Source: Streptomonospora litoralis (GTDB lineage: Bacteria > Actinomycetota > Actinomycetes > Streptosporangiales > Streptosporangiaceae). From it: a DNA stretch of 64,000 bases. A program made the position numbers and the translations under genes. The stretch is from NCBI RefSeq assembly GCF_004323735.1, contig NZ_CP036455.1:4025101-4089100 (forward strand), given 5' to 3'. Below the pieces are notes generated by a model that was given only the letters and a program-made list of their open reading frames with translations, ran no database searches and was not told the DNA's origin. This document shows, in pieces, positions 8,174 to 17,054 of the stretch (within the stretch, counting starts at the first letter, position 1; each line of letters begins with the position of its first letter).

Positions 8174-8742
8174 GCCCGTACCGCATCGGCACGACCACGG
8201 CTTCCCGGGCTTCCTGGACTTCCTGCTTCATCGACCTGTGCCGACCGTGAGGCCGCCCTTGCCCGGTCTCCACGGGCTTTCGAGCCTGACGGCTCCGTTC
8301 CCGACTTGTCCGGCGGTACCCGACGGGGATAAGACACCAGATGCTGTTCCGCCGGGCGGGCGAAACAGGGTGCCGTGCCCCGCTACCCGGGAAGGTCGGC
8401 CAAGCCGTGCCGGTCAACGACACGGGCCGACAAGGCCGCCCAGCGGACCCGAGCTGCACGGCCGGGCCGCCCATGGGTGCCCGACCGATCCAGCACTTCC
8501 TAGGACAGGGCTGAGACCTCCGCTCCGAACGGCGGAGCACCGCCGAAGCAACGGCAGCCGCCCCGCTCCCGGGAACAACCGACCGCTGCGGCGCGATGCC
8601 GACGGCGGCGATTCGGTCGGGCGATTGCGGCGGTGCGATTGCCGCGGTTCCGGGCCGGGCGCACGGGCGACGGAATGTCGGTTTGGTCGCGACCCGGTGG
8701 GCCCCGTAAGGGGATGAATCCGACAGGTCACTCCGCGACTCT
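8174..8742. other. Non-coding gap before the CHAT gene
   Basis: About 570 bases with no credible gene. Frames here are fragments or antisense extensions of the CHAT gene. The left part may be decayed transposon sequence; the right end holds the CHAT promoter motif. Confidence 0.6.
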
Positions 8743-8771
8743 CCACATGCGGGTAACCGCGTTAGTACTGT
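8743..8771 (+). promoter_or_regulatory. Promoter-like element CCACAT-N17-TACTGT upstream of the CHAT gene
   Basis: CCACAT at 8743-8748 and TACTGT at 8766-8771, separated by 17 bases, duplicate the element before the sigma gene. The spacers differ completely, so only the two boxes are conserved. The downstream leader to the ATG is about 90 bases. Confidence 0.5.
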
Positions 8772-8868
8772 CAGTGGCGCTGCGCACCGAAAACGGCGAG
8801 CGGTGCCCGTATATCCCTTCCCGCACGCCTTGCGCACTCCCTGCATCGACGGCGAAAGGCACCCCTCC

Positions 8869-11538
8869 ATGACCCCTGGGCGGCTCGACGGCGTTTCCCA
8901 CCCGGTCACTCTGGTCGCTCGGGACCCCGACCTGGCTCGGCAGTGCGCCGAGCAGGTGCTGTCCGGCGACTGCGACGCGGCTACCCGCTCCGCCGCCCTG
9001 CGCATGCTGGCCGCCGCCAGCCGCGAGTCCGGGCAGGACGCCGCCGCCGAACGGCTGCTGCGCCAGTCGGCCGCCGTCGCCGCGCGTGTCGGCGACGGCG
9101 AACGCGCCGCGCACGCGCGCGCATCCCGGCTGGGCCTGCTCGCGTTGCGCGGCAGCGGCGGGATGGCGGCCGAGTCGCTCGCCCGGCTGAGCGCGGCGGC
9201 CGCATCGGCGCGCGCCGTGCTGCTGACCCACCAAGGCGTGGCCGCGGCCCAGCGCGGCCGCTTCGGCGCGGCCGTGGCCGGATTCGACTCCGCCCTGGCC
9301 GCCCTCGACCGCGAGACCGACCGCCATCTGCTGCCGGGGGTGCTGAGCAACCGCGGTCTCGCCCTGATGTACGAGGGCCGATCGGAGGAGTCCGCCGCGG
9401 ACCTGGCCGACGCCCTGCGCCACGCCGACGAGCACGGCCAGTCGTGCCTGCGCGGCGTCACGCTGCAGAACCTCGGATGCCTGGCCGTGCGCCGCGGCGA
9501 CATCGCCCATGCGGTCTCCTGCTTCGCCGCCGCCGAGCACCTCGTGCCGCCGCAGCGCCGTCCCGGCGTGCGCCTGGACCACGCCGACGCGCTGCTCGCC
9601 GCCGGCATGCACCGCGAGGCCGAGCGCCTGCTCGGCGGGCTCGCTGTGCACGCCGGCAGCGGTCGCGATTCCGCGGAGGCCGCTACCGCCGGTCTTCTCC
9701 ACGCGAAGATGCGCCTTGCTCGCGGAGATGCCCAAGGGGCCCGGGATCTGGCCCGCCGGCTGCGGCGCGCGTTCGCGGCCGACTCGCTCTGGACGGAGCT
9801 GGCGCGCCTGGTCGAGTGGTCCGCCCGCCACAGCGCGTTCCCGCCGCCGCGCTCCACCGGATCCCGATCCGCACGATCCGGCTCGGTCGCGGGTGCCGGC
9901 CGCCGGGCGGCCGAATGCGCCGCAATCGCCGCGCCGATCGGCGCCGACGCGGCGGCTGCGGGGGCGCGGGCCCGGCCGGCGGTCAGTGCCTCCGAGGTCC
10001 CCCGTCCGCGGCAGGGCGGGGAACACGTGGGCGAGCCGACACCGCCCGCTCCGGCCGCCCCGGTCGACGCCGACTGGTCGGCCACGCCCGAGACGACCAC
10101 CGCCCTCGCCCACTGCGTCCACGCCGCGCCGCTGGGCCCGCTCTCCGCCGTCTTGCCCTCCGCCCACGAGGCGGCCGCCCTGCGCGCGCTCGCCGCGGGC
10201 GACCACGGCAGCGCCCGCGACCGGCTGCTCAGCCGACCGGAACACACCACCCCCGCCCGGCATCTGGAACTGATGGCCCACGCACGTGCCCGACGGCGCG
10301 AGATGGCGGCCGCCGGCGCGCGGCTCGCGCTGCGTGCGGGCGACGCGGCCGCGGCCCTGGAATGGGCGGAGTTCGCATCCCTTTCGACCGTGCCCTCGGG
10401 CCCCTGCCACGACCGGGAGTGGTCGGCGCTGCTGGACCGGTGCCGAAGGGCGCACGTCCGCGCACACGGCGGCGATCCCGCGGCCCGGCAGGAACTGTCG
10501 GCCATCGCAGATCGGCTGAGTGCCGCCCAGTGGCACCCGGAATGCATGGCCGCCGAAGACGTCGGCGGCCCGGAACACCCCGTGGCGGCCACGCTCGCCG
10601 AGCGCCTGGGCGAGCGGGCGCTGGTCCGGTACCTGCGCGTCCACGGCAGGGACGCCGCGATCACCCTCGCCGGCGGCCGGATGCGCGTCCACCCGCTGCC
10701 GCCGCCGGGCGACACCGAGGACGCCGTCGCGAAGCTGGCCTATGCCGCCCGCGCGCGGGTGTTCGCCGAAGAGGGCGGCCGGTTCCGCCGGGACGGCGTC
10801 GCCGCGGCGGCCGCCGCGGTCGAACGGCTGCTCGTCGGCCCCGTACGGGAAGCGGTCGGGGACCGCTCGTTGGTGGTGGTTCCGCCCCCGTCGGCGCAGG
10901 CGCTGCCCTGGGGGCTGCTGCCGAGCATGCGGGGCCGTGAGATCAGTGTCGTCCCGTCGGGGCGTTCCTGGTTGGCGTGCCGCGAGCGAGGAGAGGGTCG
11001 CGCCGAGCGCGGTGCCGGTGCGCGGGTCCTGCTGGCCGCGGGGGCGGCACCCGCCGGAGCCGCGGCCGAGGTGGACGCGCTGCGGGCCGCGCTCCCGCGG
11101 GCACGGGTGCTGTGCGGGCCGAGGGTGTGCGTGGATGATGTCCTGGGCGGCCTGGAGGAGGCCGACATCGCCCACCTGGCCGCCCACGGCTCGGCGTCCT
11201 GGCAGGCGCCGATGCTGGCGGGTGTACTGCTGGAGGACGGACCGCTGTTCGCCTACGACGTCGAGCGGCTCGCCCGCGCGCCGCGGGTGACGGTGCTCTC
11301 GTCGTGCTGGGTCGGAGGTTCGGTTCCCGCGGCTTCGGGTGCCCCGCTGGGAATGGCGGCCTCGCTCCTCGCCGTGGGCGGCGGGGCGGTGGTGGCCGGG
11401 GTGCTGCCGGTAAGCGACCGCGGTATCACGCCCGCCATGCTCGCCTTCCACACGGCGCTGCACGCGGGCGCGACGCCCGCCGGCGCCGTTGCCGAGCACC
11501 TCGCCGACGCCGGTTTCATTTGCTACGGCGCCGGATGA
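8869..11538 (+). CDS. TPR-repeat CHAT-domain protein (caspase-like protease fold)
   Basis: 889 residues from the ATG at 8869; a GTG at 8803 would add 22 residues with untypical codons. The N-terminal ~300 residues are alpha-helical TPR-like repeats (for example FGAAVAGFDSALAALDRETD and RSEESAADLADALRHADEHG). A low-complexity Pro/Ala/Arg linker occupies ~325-400, then further helical repeats. The C-terminal ~250 residues are a CHAT domain. It has HLAAHGS, with the catalytic-type His at 773, and LSSCWVG, with Cys 813, in the caspase-like His-Cys arrangement. CHAT proteins are separase/caspase relatives, often in conflict or programmed-death systems. There is no signal peptide, so it is probably cytosolic. 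Confidence 0.85.
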   Translation: MTPGRLDGVSHPVTLVARDPDLARQCAEQVLSGDCDAATRSAALRMLAAASRESGQDAAAERLLRQSAAVAARVGDGERAAHARASRLGLLALRGSGGMAAESLARLSAAAASARAVLLTHQGVAAAQRGRFGAAVAGFDSALAALDRETDRHLLPGVLSNRGLALMYEGRSEESAADLADALRHADEHGQSCLRGVTLQNLGCLAVRRGDIAHAVSCFAAAEHLVPPQRRPGVRLDHADALLAAGMHREAERLLGGLAVHAGSGRDSAEAATAGLLHAKMRLARGDAQGARDLARRLRRAFAADSLWTELARLVEWSARHSAFPPPRSTGSRSARSGSVAGAGRRAAECAAIAAPIGADAAAAGARARPAVSASEVPRPRQGGEHVGEPTPPAPAAPVDADWSATPETTTALAHCVHAAPLGPLSAVLPSAHEAAALRALAAGDHGSARDRLLSRPEHTTPARHLELMAHARARRREMAAAGARLALRAGDAAAALEWAEFASLSTVPSGPCHDREWSALLDRCRRAHVRAHGGDPAARQELSAIADRLSAAQWHPECMAAEDVGGPEHPVAATLAERLGERALVRYLRVHGRDAAITLAGGRMRVHPLPPPGDTEDAVAKLAYAARARVFAEEGGRFRRDGVAAAAAAVERLLVGPVREAVGDRSLVVVPPPSAQALPWGLLPSMRGREISVVPSGRSWLACRERGEGRAERGAGARVLLAAGAAPAGAAAEVDALRAALPRARVLCGPRVCVDDVLGGLEEADIAHLAAHGSASWQAPMLAGVLLEDGPLFAYDVERLARAPRVTVLSSCWVGGSVPAASGAPLGMAASLLAVGGGAVVAGVLPVSDRGITPAMLAFHTALHAGATPAGAVAEHLADAGFICYGAG

Positions 11539-11623
11539 GCCGATTCCGGGCGACGGGACCCGTACCGCCCGGTCCCGCCCGTCCCACTGCGGATCGGGAG
11601 GCGCAATGGTCTAGCGTGCGGGT

Positions 11624-12052
11624 ATGGACGACGCCGCACATCCCCCCGCCGACCCGTTCACCGAAGGCTGGAGCGAGCCGCGCCTTTTCACGCTCGCCGA
11701 GGCGCGCTCGCTCATGCCGGAGGTCCACCGCCACGCCGACGAACTGGTGAACCTGCGCGCCGATCTCGCCGAGCTGGCCGCCGACCTGCGCGGCGGCGAT
11801 TCCGCCCTGGGCGGCCGCGCCGAACTGAAGGCGGCCGAAGCGCGCTTGACCGAGCTGCAGACGTGGTTCGCCGACAACGGCATCGAGGTCAAGGGCGTGG
11901 CACCGCTGCTGATCGATTTCCCCGCCCTGCTCGACGGCGTGTCGGTGCGGCTGTGCTGGCTGGAGGGAGAGACCGAACTCGCCTGGTACCACCGCACCGA
12001 TCTCGGATTCGTCGCCCGGCGGCCGCTGCCGGAGCACACCTCTCCCTTCTGA
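11624..12052 (+). CDS. DUF2203 family protein
   Basis: 142 residues. It begins FTLAEARSLMPEVHRHADEL and continues as a helical hairpin (ELKAAEARLTELQTWFADNG), then GIEVKGVAPLLIDFPALLDG and WYHRTDLGFVARRPLP, the pattern of DUF2203. The family is a small soluble helical protein without known function. A standalone gene 86 bases downstream of the CHAT gene; no evidence that it belongs to the CHAT cluster. Confidence 0.85.
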   Translation: MDDAAHPPADPFTEGWSEPRLFTLAEARSLMPEVHRHADELVNLRADLAELAADLRGGDSALGGRAELKAAEARLTELQTWFADNGIEVKGVAPLLIDFPALLDGVSVRLCWLEGETELAWYHRTDLGFVARRPLPEHTSPF

Positions 12053-12123
12053 GGCCGCCACTGCGGCTCCGCCCCTGCTCACGCCGCGATTAGACGGCCG
12101 GATGCGGGGTTAGTGGAGCGCAT

Positions 12124-12585
12124 ATGAGCGAGAACCACCCGGAGGAGAACGAGTTCCCGGACGACCCGGTCAACGAGACCGCCGCCGATTGGGAGGAAGC
12201 CGGGCTGCCTGCGCAGGAGGACACCACCGAGGACCAGCCGCTGCCGGGCCGGGTTCCCACCGCCATCGACGAATCCGGCTCGACCGGCACGGAGAAGGAG
12301 TCGGGCGAACCGCTGGAGGAGTCCGGCGAACCGCTCGACGACGCGCTCGCGCGCGAGCAGCCGGACGTCCCCGGCGCCCTCGGCAGCACAGCCCGCACGG
12401 CCGACGAGTTTCCCCCGCCGGGGCCGGAGCAGGAGACCGGCGGAGTGCGCGTGGTCGAGTCCGACGAAGGCGTCCGCGAGGACGCCGAGGACACCATGAT
12501 CGCCCGCGACGCCGGTGTCGACCGTCAGGCCTTCAGCGCCGAAGAGAGCGCAGTCCACGAGGAGGACGAGTCCGAGCTGTCCTAG
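12124..12585 (+). CDS. DUF5709 family acidic protein
   Basis: 153 residues, strongly acidic and likely disordered in the first ~70 positions, with a short duplicated segment (SGEPLEESGEPLDDALA). The C-terminal half carries the DUF5709 landmarks VRVVESDEGVREDAEDTMIA and the SAEESAVHEE end. Function unknown; family widespread in actinomycetes. ATG start closely follows a GGAGCG site. Confidence 0.8.
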   Translation: MSENHPEENEFPDDPVNETAADWEEAGLPAQEDTTEDQPLPGRVPTAIDESGSTGTEKESGEPLEESGEPLDDALAREQPDVPGALGSTARTADEFPPPGPEQETGGVRVVESDEGVREDAEDTMIARDAGVDRQAFSAEESAVHEEDESELS

Positions 12586-12882
12586 GTCGTTCCTGAACCG
12601 GTGCTGTGGGGCCGTCGCCACGGCCGGGGCGCGAGCGGCGAAGGTCCGCTGTGCGGCCTGGTCGGCCTGTCGGGCGACGAGTGGCTTCGAAATAGCAGCG
12701 ACAACGGTCGCGGATTGGCCGAGCCCGTGCGCACCGGACCGGGTGCCCGCCGCCGACCCACCCGACGAAAGCGACGACGCCGGCGCGGGGTGGCGCCCGC
12801 GCCCAACGGGCCGGCCGCGCCGTCCCGCCCCCGGCCCGCCAGGCGGCCGGAGCCGGAGGTGGGACGGCGCGTCAGGTGGGTG
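12586..12882. other. Convergent spacer with nothing recognised
   Basis: About 300 bases between two convergent genes. It is very GC-rich, with local inverted repeats such as GGCCGCGCC-type stretches but no clear terminator with a T run, and no credible ORF. Confidence 0.5.
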
Positions 12883-13545
12883 TCACCAGCCGCGGGCGTG
12901 CCACTCGGGGAGGCTGGGGCGCTCGGCACCCAGGGTGGTGTCCTTGCCGTGGCCGGGGTAGATCCAGGTGTCGTCGCCGAGGACCCCGAAGACGCGCTGC
13001 TCGACGTCGCCGATCAGCGACTGGAAGTCCCCTGCGCTGGTGGTCTTGCCGACACCGCCGGGGAACAGGCTGTCGCCGGTGAACAGGTGCGTGGTGCCTT
13101 GCGGGTCGTCGTAGCGCAGGGCGATCGAACCGGGGGTGTGCCCGCGCAGGTGGACGACCTGGAGTTCGGACTCGCCCACAGGGACGCGCGATCCGTGCTC
13201 TACCGGCTCGTCGATCGAGACCGGCAGGTCGTCGGCGTCGTCGGGGTGGGCGACGGTACGCGCACCGGTGGTTCCCACGACCTCCGCCAAGGCACCCCAG
13301 TGGTCGGGGTGGCGGTGGGTGGTGATGGCGCGGGCCAAGCCGTCGGAGCCGATGAGTTCCAGGATGCGGTCGGCCTCGGCGGCGGCGTCGATCAGCACCG
13401 CATCGCCGGAGCGGCGGCACCGCAGCAGGTAGGCGTTGTTGTCCATCGGCCCGACCGCCAGCTTGCTGATGGTCAGCTCGGGCAGTTCGCGTACGTCGGC
13501 GGGTCCCCCGACCCGCGTATCTCCGGAGTAAGTCACGTCGTCCAT
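12883..13545 (-). CDS. MBL-fold metallo-hydrolase (glyoxalase II-like)
   Basis: 220 residues. The zinc-binding motif THRHPDHWGAL (HxHxDH) is followed by LRGHTPGSIAL, FTGDSLF and YPGHGKDTT, giving the full ligand set of a metallo-beta-lactamase-fold hydrolase. The arrangement resembles hydroxyacylglutathione-hydrolase-like thioesterases. Its ATG overlaps the stop of the upstream enoyl-CoA hydratase in the sequence TAATG, so translation is probably coupled. A substrate related to that acyl-CoA enzyme is possible but unproven. Confidence 0.9.
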   Translation of the reverse strand: MDDVTYSGDTRVGGPADVRELPELTISKLAVGPMDNNAYLLRCRRSGDAVLIDAAAEADRILELIGSDGLARAITTHRHPDHWGALAEVVGTTGARTVAHPDDADDLPVSIDEPVEHGSRVPVGESELQVVHLRGHTPGSIALRYDDPQGTTHLFTGDSLFPGGVGKTTSAGDFQSLIGDVEQRVFGVLGDDTWIYPGHGKDTTLGAERPSLPEWHARGW

Positions 13546-14474
13546 TACAACACCCACTTCGGTGATCGCTTCTCCAGGAAGGCGGCGCGGCCCTCGGCGG
13601 CGTCCTCCCCGGCGAAGTACTCCGCGGAGAGCTCGGCCATGTGCGCAAGCTCGACCGCGCGCTCCCCCGGCGCCACCGCTCCCGCGCGCGACAGCAGGTC
13701 CTTGGTCCCACTCAGCGCGCGCGGCGCCGCGCCGCGCATGCCCTCCAGGACCGCCTCGGTCGCCGAGTCGAGTTCGGTGCGCGGCACCGCTGTCGTCACC
13801 AGGCCCGCCGCGGCGGCGGCCGCGGCGCCGAAGGACTCGCCCGTCAGGAAGTAACGGGTGAGCTGGCGGTCGTGCATGCGGGCCGCAACAGGCACCGAGA
13901 TGATCGCCGGGATGACGCCGATGCGGACCTCGGTGAACGCGAAAGTGGCGTCCTCGGGTGCGATCGCGATGTCGGCCGCCGCCACCAGGCCGATCCCCCC
14001 GGCACGCGCCGGGCCGTTGAGCTTCACGACGACCGGCTTGGGCGCCTCCATGATCGCGGAGAACAACTCGGCCATGCCCGGCGCGGCGACCGGAGGCGGG
14101 GTGCCGGCGCGTTCGGCGGCGATCTCCTTGAGGTCGGCCCCCGCGCAGAAAGCCGGTCCCGTGCCCGTGAGAAGGACCGCCCGAACGGCGTCGTCCGCCA
14201 TGGCCGCGGCCAAGGCACCGGAGAGGTCGGCGCGCAGCCGCGCGGAGAGGGCGTTGCGGTTCGCCGGGGAGTCGAGCGTGAGCACCGCCACGCCCCTTGC
14301 GGTCTCCCGCCTCACCAGCGGGTCGGCGGCCTCCCCTGCGCCCGCTGCGCTTCCGGCGGCACCGCCGGACTCCTCCGACGCCGCCGCGTCGGCCTCGCCT
14401 GCTCCTTGCGCGCCGGTGCGACCCGCCGGGCCTGCGCCCGCGAAGCCGCCGTCGTGCTCCGCTCGATCTGACAT
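13545..14474 (-). CDS. Enoyl-CoA hydratase/isomerase family protein
   Basis: 309 residues from the ATG at 14474. The first ~55 residues are an Ala/Gly/Glu-rich low-complexity extension. The crotonase core follows: SPANRNALSARLRADLSGAL, the oxyanion-hole motif GPAFCAGADLKEI, then GPARAGGIGLVAAADIAIA and FTEVRIGVIPAIIS. Such enzymes hydrate or isomerise enoyl-CoA thioesters in fatty-acid or side-chain breakdown. Substrate not determinable. Operon with the MBL hydrolase downstream. Confidence 0.9.
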   Translation of the reverse strand: MSDRAEHDGGFAGAGPAGRTGAQGAGEADAAASEESGGAAGSAAGAGEAADPLVRRETARGVAVLTLDSPANRNALSARLRADLSGALAAAMADDAVRAVLLTGTGPAFCAGADLKEIAAERAGTPPPVAAPGMAELFSAIMEAPKPVVVKLNGPARAGGIGLVAAADIAIAPEDATFAFTEVRIGVIPAIISVPVAARMHDRQLTRYFLTGESFGAAAAAAAGLVTTAVPRTELDSATEAVLEGMRGAAPRALSGTKDLLSRAGAVAPGERAVELAHMAELSAEYFAGEDAAEGRAAFLEKRSPKWVL

Positions 14475-14608
14475 GTCCGCGACGGTCCCTTTCTGCTGCT
14501 GTTTCCCGGACCAGAACCCGCGATCGGACGAGGTGCGGCGGTCGTGCAGCTGTCGGCACGACACGCCGTGGCCCTTCACGACAGCCGCTTCGCCGCGCTT
14601 CCGGCCGT

Positions 14609-15103
14609 TCAGCCGCCGCGGCCGCTCTGCTTCCGCCCCTCGCGCAGGACCCGCAGGGCGCCGTCGGCGTGGGCCTGCATGCGCAGTTCGCTCTTGATGA
14701 CGTGCCGGATCCGCTGGTCGGAACCGATCACGAAGGTGGTGCGGCGGGTCGGCGACAGAGCCGCCAGCGGACCGCTGCGCCGCACGCCGTAGCGAACGGC
14801 GACGGTCCCGTCGGGGTCGGACAGCAGCGGATAGTCGAACCCGTTCTTGTCGGCGAAGGCGCGCTGGGTGTCGACGTTGTCGGCGCTGATACCCACGCGG
14901 CGGGCGCCCGCCTCGGCGAACTCGGCTGCGAGATCGCGGAAGTGGCAGCTCTCGGCCGTGCACCCCGGTGTCATGGCCGCCGGGTAGAAGAAGAGGACCA
15001 CGGACTCGCCCGCGGACAGCATGCCGCCGAGAGTGCGGGCGGCGCCGTCCTGGTCGTGCAGCTCGAAGTCGGGAGCGGGGTCTCCGATGTTCACGAGGGC
15101 CAC
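14609..15103 (-). CDS. Peroxiredoxin, BCP/PrxQ type
   Basis: 164 residues. The peroxidatic cysteine sits in FFYPAAMTPGCTAESCHF (Cys48) and the likely resolving cysteine five residues later (Cys53), the CxxxxC pattern of PrxQ. It reduces peroxides in the cytosol at the expense of thioredoxin or mycoredoxin. The GTG at 15103 lies one base from the stop of the upstream gene; a GTG at 15094 is equally possible. Confidence 0.88.
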   Translation of the reverse strand: MALVNIGDPAPDFELHDQDGAARTLGGMLSAGESVVLFFYPAAMTPGCTAESCHFRDLAAEFAEAGARRVGISADNVDTQRAFADKNGFDYPLLSDPDGTVAVRYGVRRSGPLAALSPTRRTTFVIGSDQRIRHVIKSELRMQAHADGALRVLREGRKQSGRGG

Positions 15104-15104
15104 C

Positions 15105-16250
15105 CTAGGCCACGGTGGCGACCTGCAACAGGGGCACCCGCAGCTCGGCGGACGTCAGCGAACCGTGGTGGCCGATCAGCCTGCTCACGGTGCGTTCGGA
15201 CGCCGGTGCCACTAGGGCGGTGGCGCCCCGGGCGAAGGCGACGACGTCGCCGATGCGCGGCCGCACGGCGTCCTCGACGTCGCCGAAGAGGCCGTCGGCC
15301 ACGGCCTCCTCGCGGGTGAGGACCAGGGCCCGCTCACCGAGGAGGTCGCGCCAGGTGGCGGCGACGTCCGCGGCGGCCCCCTCGCGTGTGTAGAGGTGGC
15401 GTGCGCGCGGCTCGCCGGCGCGCAGCCGCACACCGGCGGCGAACGCGGGTTCGGACTCGACGTCGACGCGGGTGTCCGGTGCGGTGTCGACCATGCCGTG
15501 GTCGGCGGTGATGTAGAGCGCGGAATCGGGCGGCAGGGAGTCGGCGATCTGCTCGGCGAGCCGGTCGACGTGGCCCAGATGCAGCCGCCAGTAGGGGGAG
15601 TCGACGCCGTAGACGTGGCCGAAGGAGTCCAGGTCGGAGTGGTAGACGAACGCGAGGACCCGGTCGTCGCCGCCGAGTGCCTCGCCGGCGCGCACGGCGA
15701 GTTCGGTGGCGCTGTCGGCGCCGACGTAGCGGGCACCGCGCGCCGAGGCCCGGCTCAGCCCGCTGCCGCGGTAGGCGCCGTCGGCGATGTAGGCGGTGCG
15801 TACGCCGGCGCGTTCGGCGCGCTCGTAAGCGGTGGCGTGCGGCTGCCAGTCCTCGGGGACGATGTCGGGGTCGCCCCACCGCAGCTGGTTGAGGACCCGT
15901 TCGGTGCCGGGAACAGCGACCTGGTATCCCACGACGCCGTGGTGGCCGGGCACCCGCCCGGTGCCCATCGTGGCCAGGCTGGTGGCGGTGGTGGTGGGGC
16001 ATCCGGCGGCGATGTGGGTGCCGGTCTCCAGCAGCTCGGCCAGGAAGGGAGCGTGGACGCGGTACTCGCCCAGCGCCTGCCAGCCCATCCCGTCGACGAG
16101 CAGCACGCAGGCCCTGCGGACCGGCGGCAGCCGCAGCGGGTCGGGCTCGCCGGCGACCCCCAGTGAGGCCAGCACCGATGTGCTCAGCGCGGCCAGGGAC
16201 TCCTCGTAGCTCGGCACTTTCAGGTCGTCGGGGTAGGTGGGCACGGGCAC
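15105..16250 (-). CDS. Alkaline-phosphatase-superfamily nucleotide pyrophosphatase/phosphodiesterase
   Basis: 381 residues. The metal and nucleophile sites of the type I phosphodiesterase/alkaline phosphatase fold are visible: CVLLVDGMGWQAL, CPTTTATSLATMGTG (Thr/Ser nucleophile region), FVYHSDLDSFGHVYG, and YITADHGMVD. No signal peptide, so probably cytosolic. The substrate may be a phosphodiester or nucleotide sugar. It is followed, without a gap, by the peroxiredoxin gene, implying one transcript. Confidence 0.88.
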   Translation of the reverse strand: MPVPTYPDDLKVPSYEESLAALSTSVLASLGVAGEPDPLRLPPVRRACVLLVDGMGWQALGEYRVHAPFLAELLETGTHIAAGCPTTTATSLATMGTGRVPGHHGVVGYQVAVPGTERVLNQLRWGDPDIVPEDWQPHATAYERAERAGVRTAYIADGAYRGSGLSRASARGARYVGADSATELAVRAGEALGGDDRVLAFVYHSDLDSFGHVYGVDSPYWRLHLGHVDRLAEQIADSLPPDSALYITADHGMVDTAPDTRVDVESEPAFAAGVRLRAGEPRARHLYTREGAAADVAATWRDLLGERALVLTREEAVADGLFGDVEDAVRPRIGDVVAFARGATALVAPASERTVSRLIGHHGSLTSAELRVPLLQVATVA

Positions 16251-16460
16251 GCCCCATTTCTGGCTATTCGGACCCGGGTGCGGTGTCGGCTGCCGGGTTG
16301 CCTGCTGTCGTCGCGCGGGGGCGCCGCCCGCAGGGCGGTCGGCCCGCCGGCGGCGGCCGCCCGCGGGCCCGTCCCCACCGTCTGCCTACCCGGCTTCCGC
16401 GGCGCGCACCGCCCTTCGCCGCACCGCGGTGGATGCGGTACGGCGCGCCTCGTCTCGGCC

Positions 16461-17054
16461 TCAGCCGCCGGTGGCCTCCGACAGCACGTCGGTGAAGTGG
16501 ATCAGGTTCTCCACGGATTCGGTGCCGTCGGCGGTCTGACTGACCCGTACGGTGAGGGGCTCGGCGGTGATGGCGCCGGTGTAGCCGTGGTCGGCGTCGC
16601 AGGACTCGTCGGTGCACGACGCGGGTTCGAGGTCGATGTTGGCGATGGCGCCGGGACTGACGCTCAGTCCGATGCTGAGCACGGCTTCGCTGGGCATGGT
16701 GCCGGGCACGTAGTTGGCGGGGTCGGAGACGACCCGCGTAAGTGCGACCGACTGGATGTTGCCCAACCGGATGGCGTCGGTGGTGGTCGATGCGTGCGGG
16801 CGGCCTCCGGCCTCGGCGGGCGGATGCTCGTCGGTGTGGCAGACCAGCAGCCGGGTGGGCGTCAGGAGCATGACGGTGATGTGCCGCCGCATCTCCAGGC
16901 CTGGGTCGAAGGTGGCCTCGTGGTGGACGACGAAAGCCTCGGCGGCCTCGTCGCCGAGCGCCAATGCCACGGCGTCGATCACCAGGGCCGGGTAGTAGCC
17001 GCTGCGCTCGATCTCCGAGCGCCAGTCGGTGGACACGGCACGCGTTTTCCTCAT
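16461..17054 (-). CDS. DUF5998 family protein
   Basis: 197 residues from the ATG at 17054. It contains WRSEIERSGYYPALVIDAVA, VHHEATFDPGLEMRRHITVM and TPTRLLVCHTDEHP, recognisable as the actinobacterial DUF5998 family; two cysteines occur in ASCTDESCDADHGYTG. It is soluble with no known function. It lies 210 bases upstream of the phosphodiesterase gene in the same direction. Confidence 0.78.
   Translation of the reverse strand: MRKTRAVSTDWRSEIERSGYYPALVIDAVALALGDEAAEAFVVHHEATFDPGLEMRRHITVMLLTPTRLLVCHTDEHPPAEAGGRPHASTTTDAIRLGNIQSVALTRVVSDPANYVPGTMPSEAVLSIGLSVSPGAIANIDLEPASCTDESCDADHGYTGAITAEPLTVRVSQTADGTESVENLIHFTDVLSEATGG

Noticed and set aside
7872-10715. A very long minus-strand frame opposite the CHAT gene
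   Set aside because: It is the antisense shadow of a GC-rich gene; composition is Arg/Ala/Ser-rich with no motif. Only its tail at 8174-8340 was kept as a possible transposon relic.
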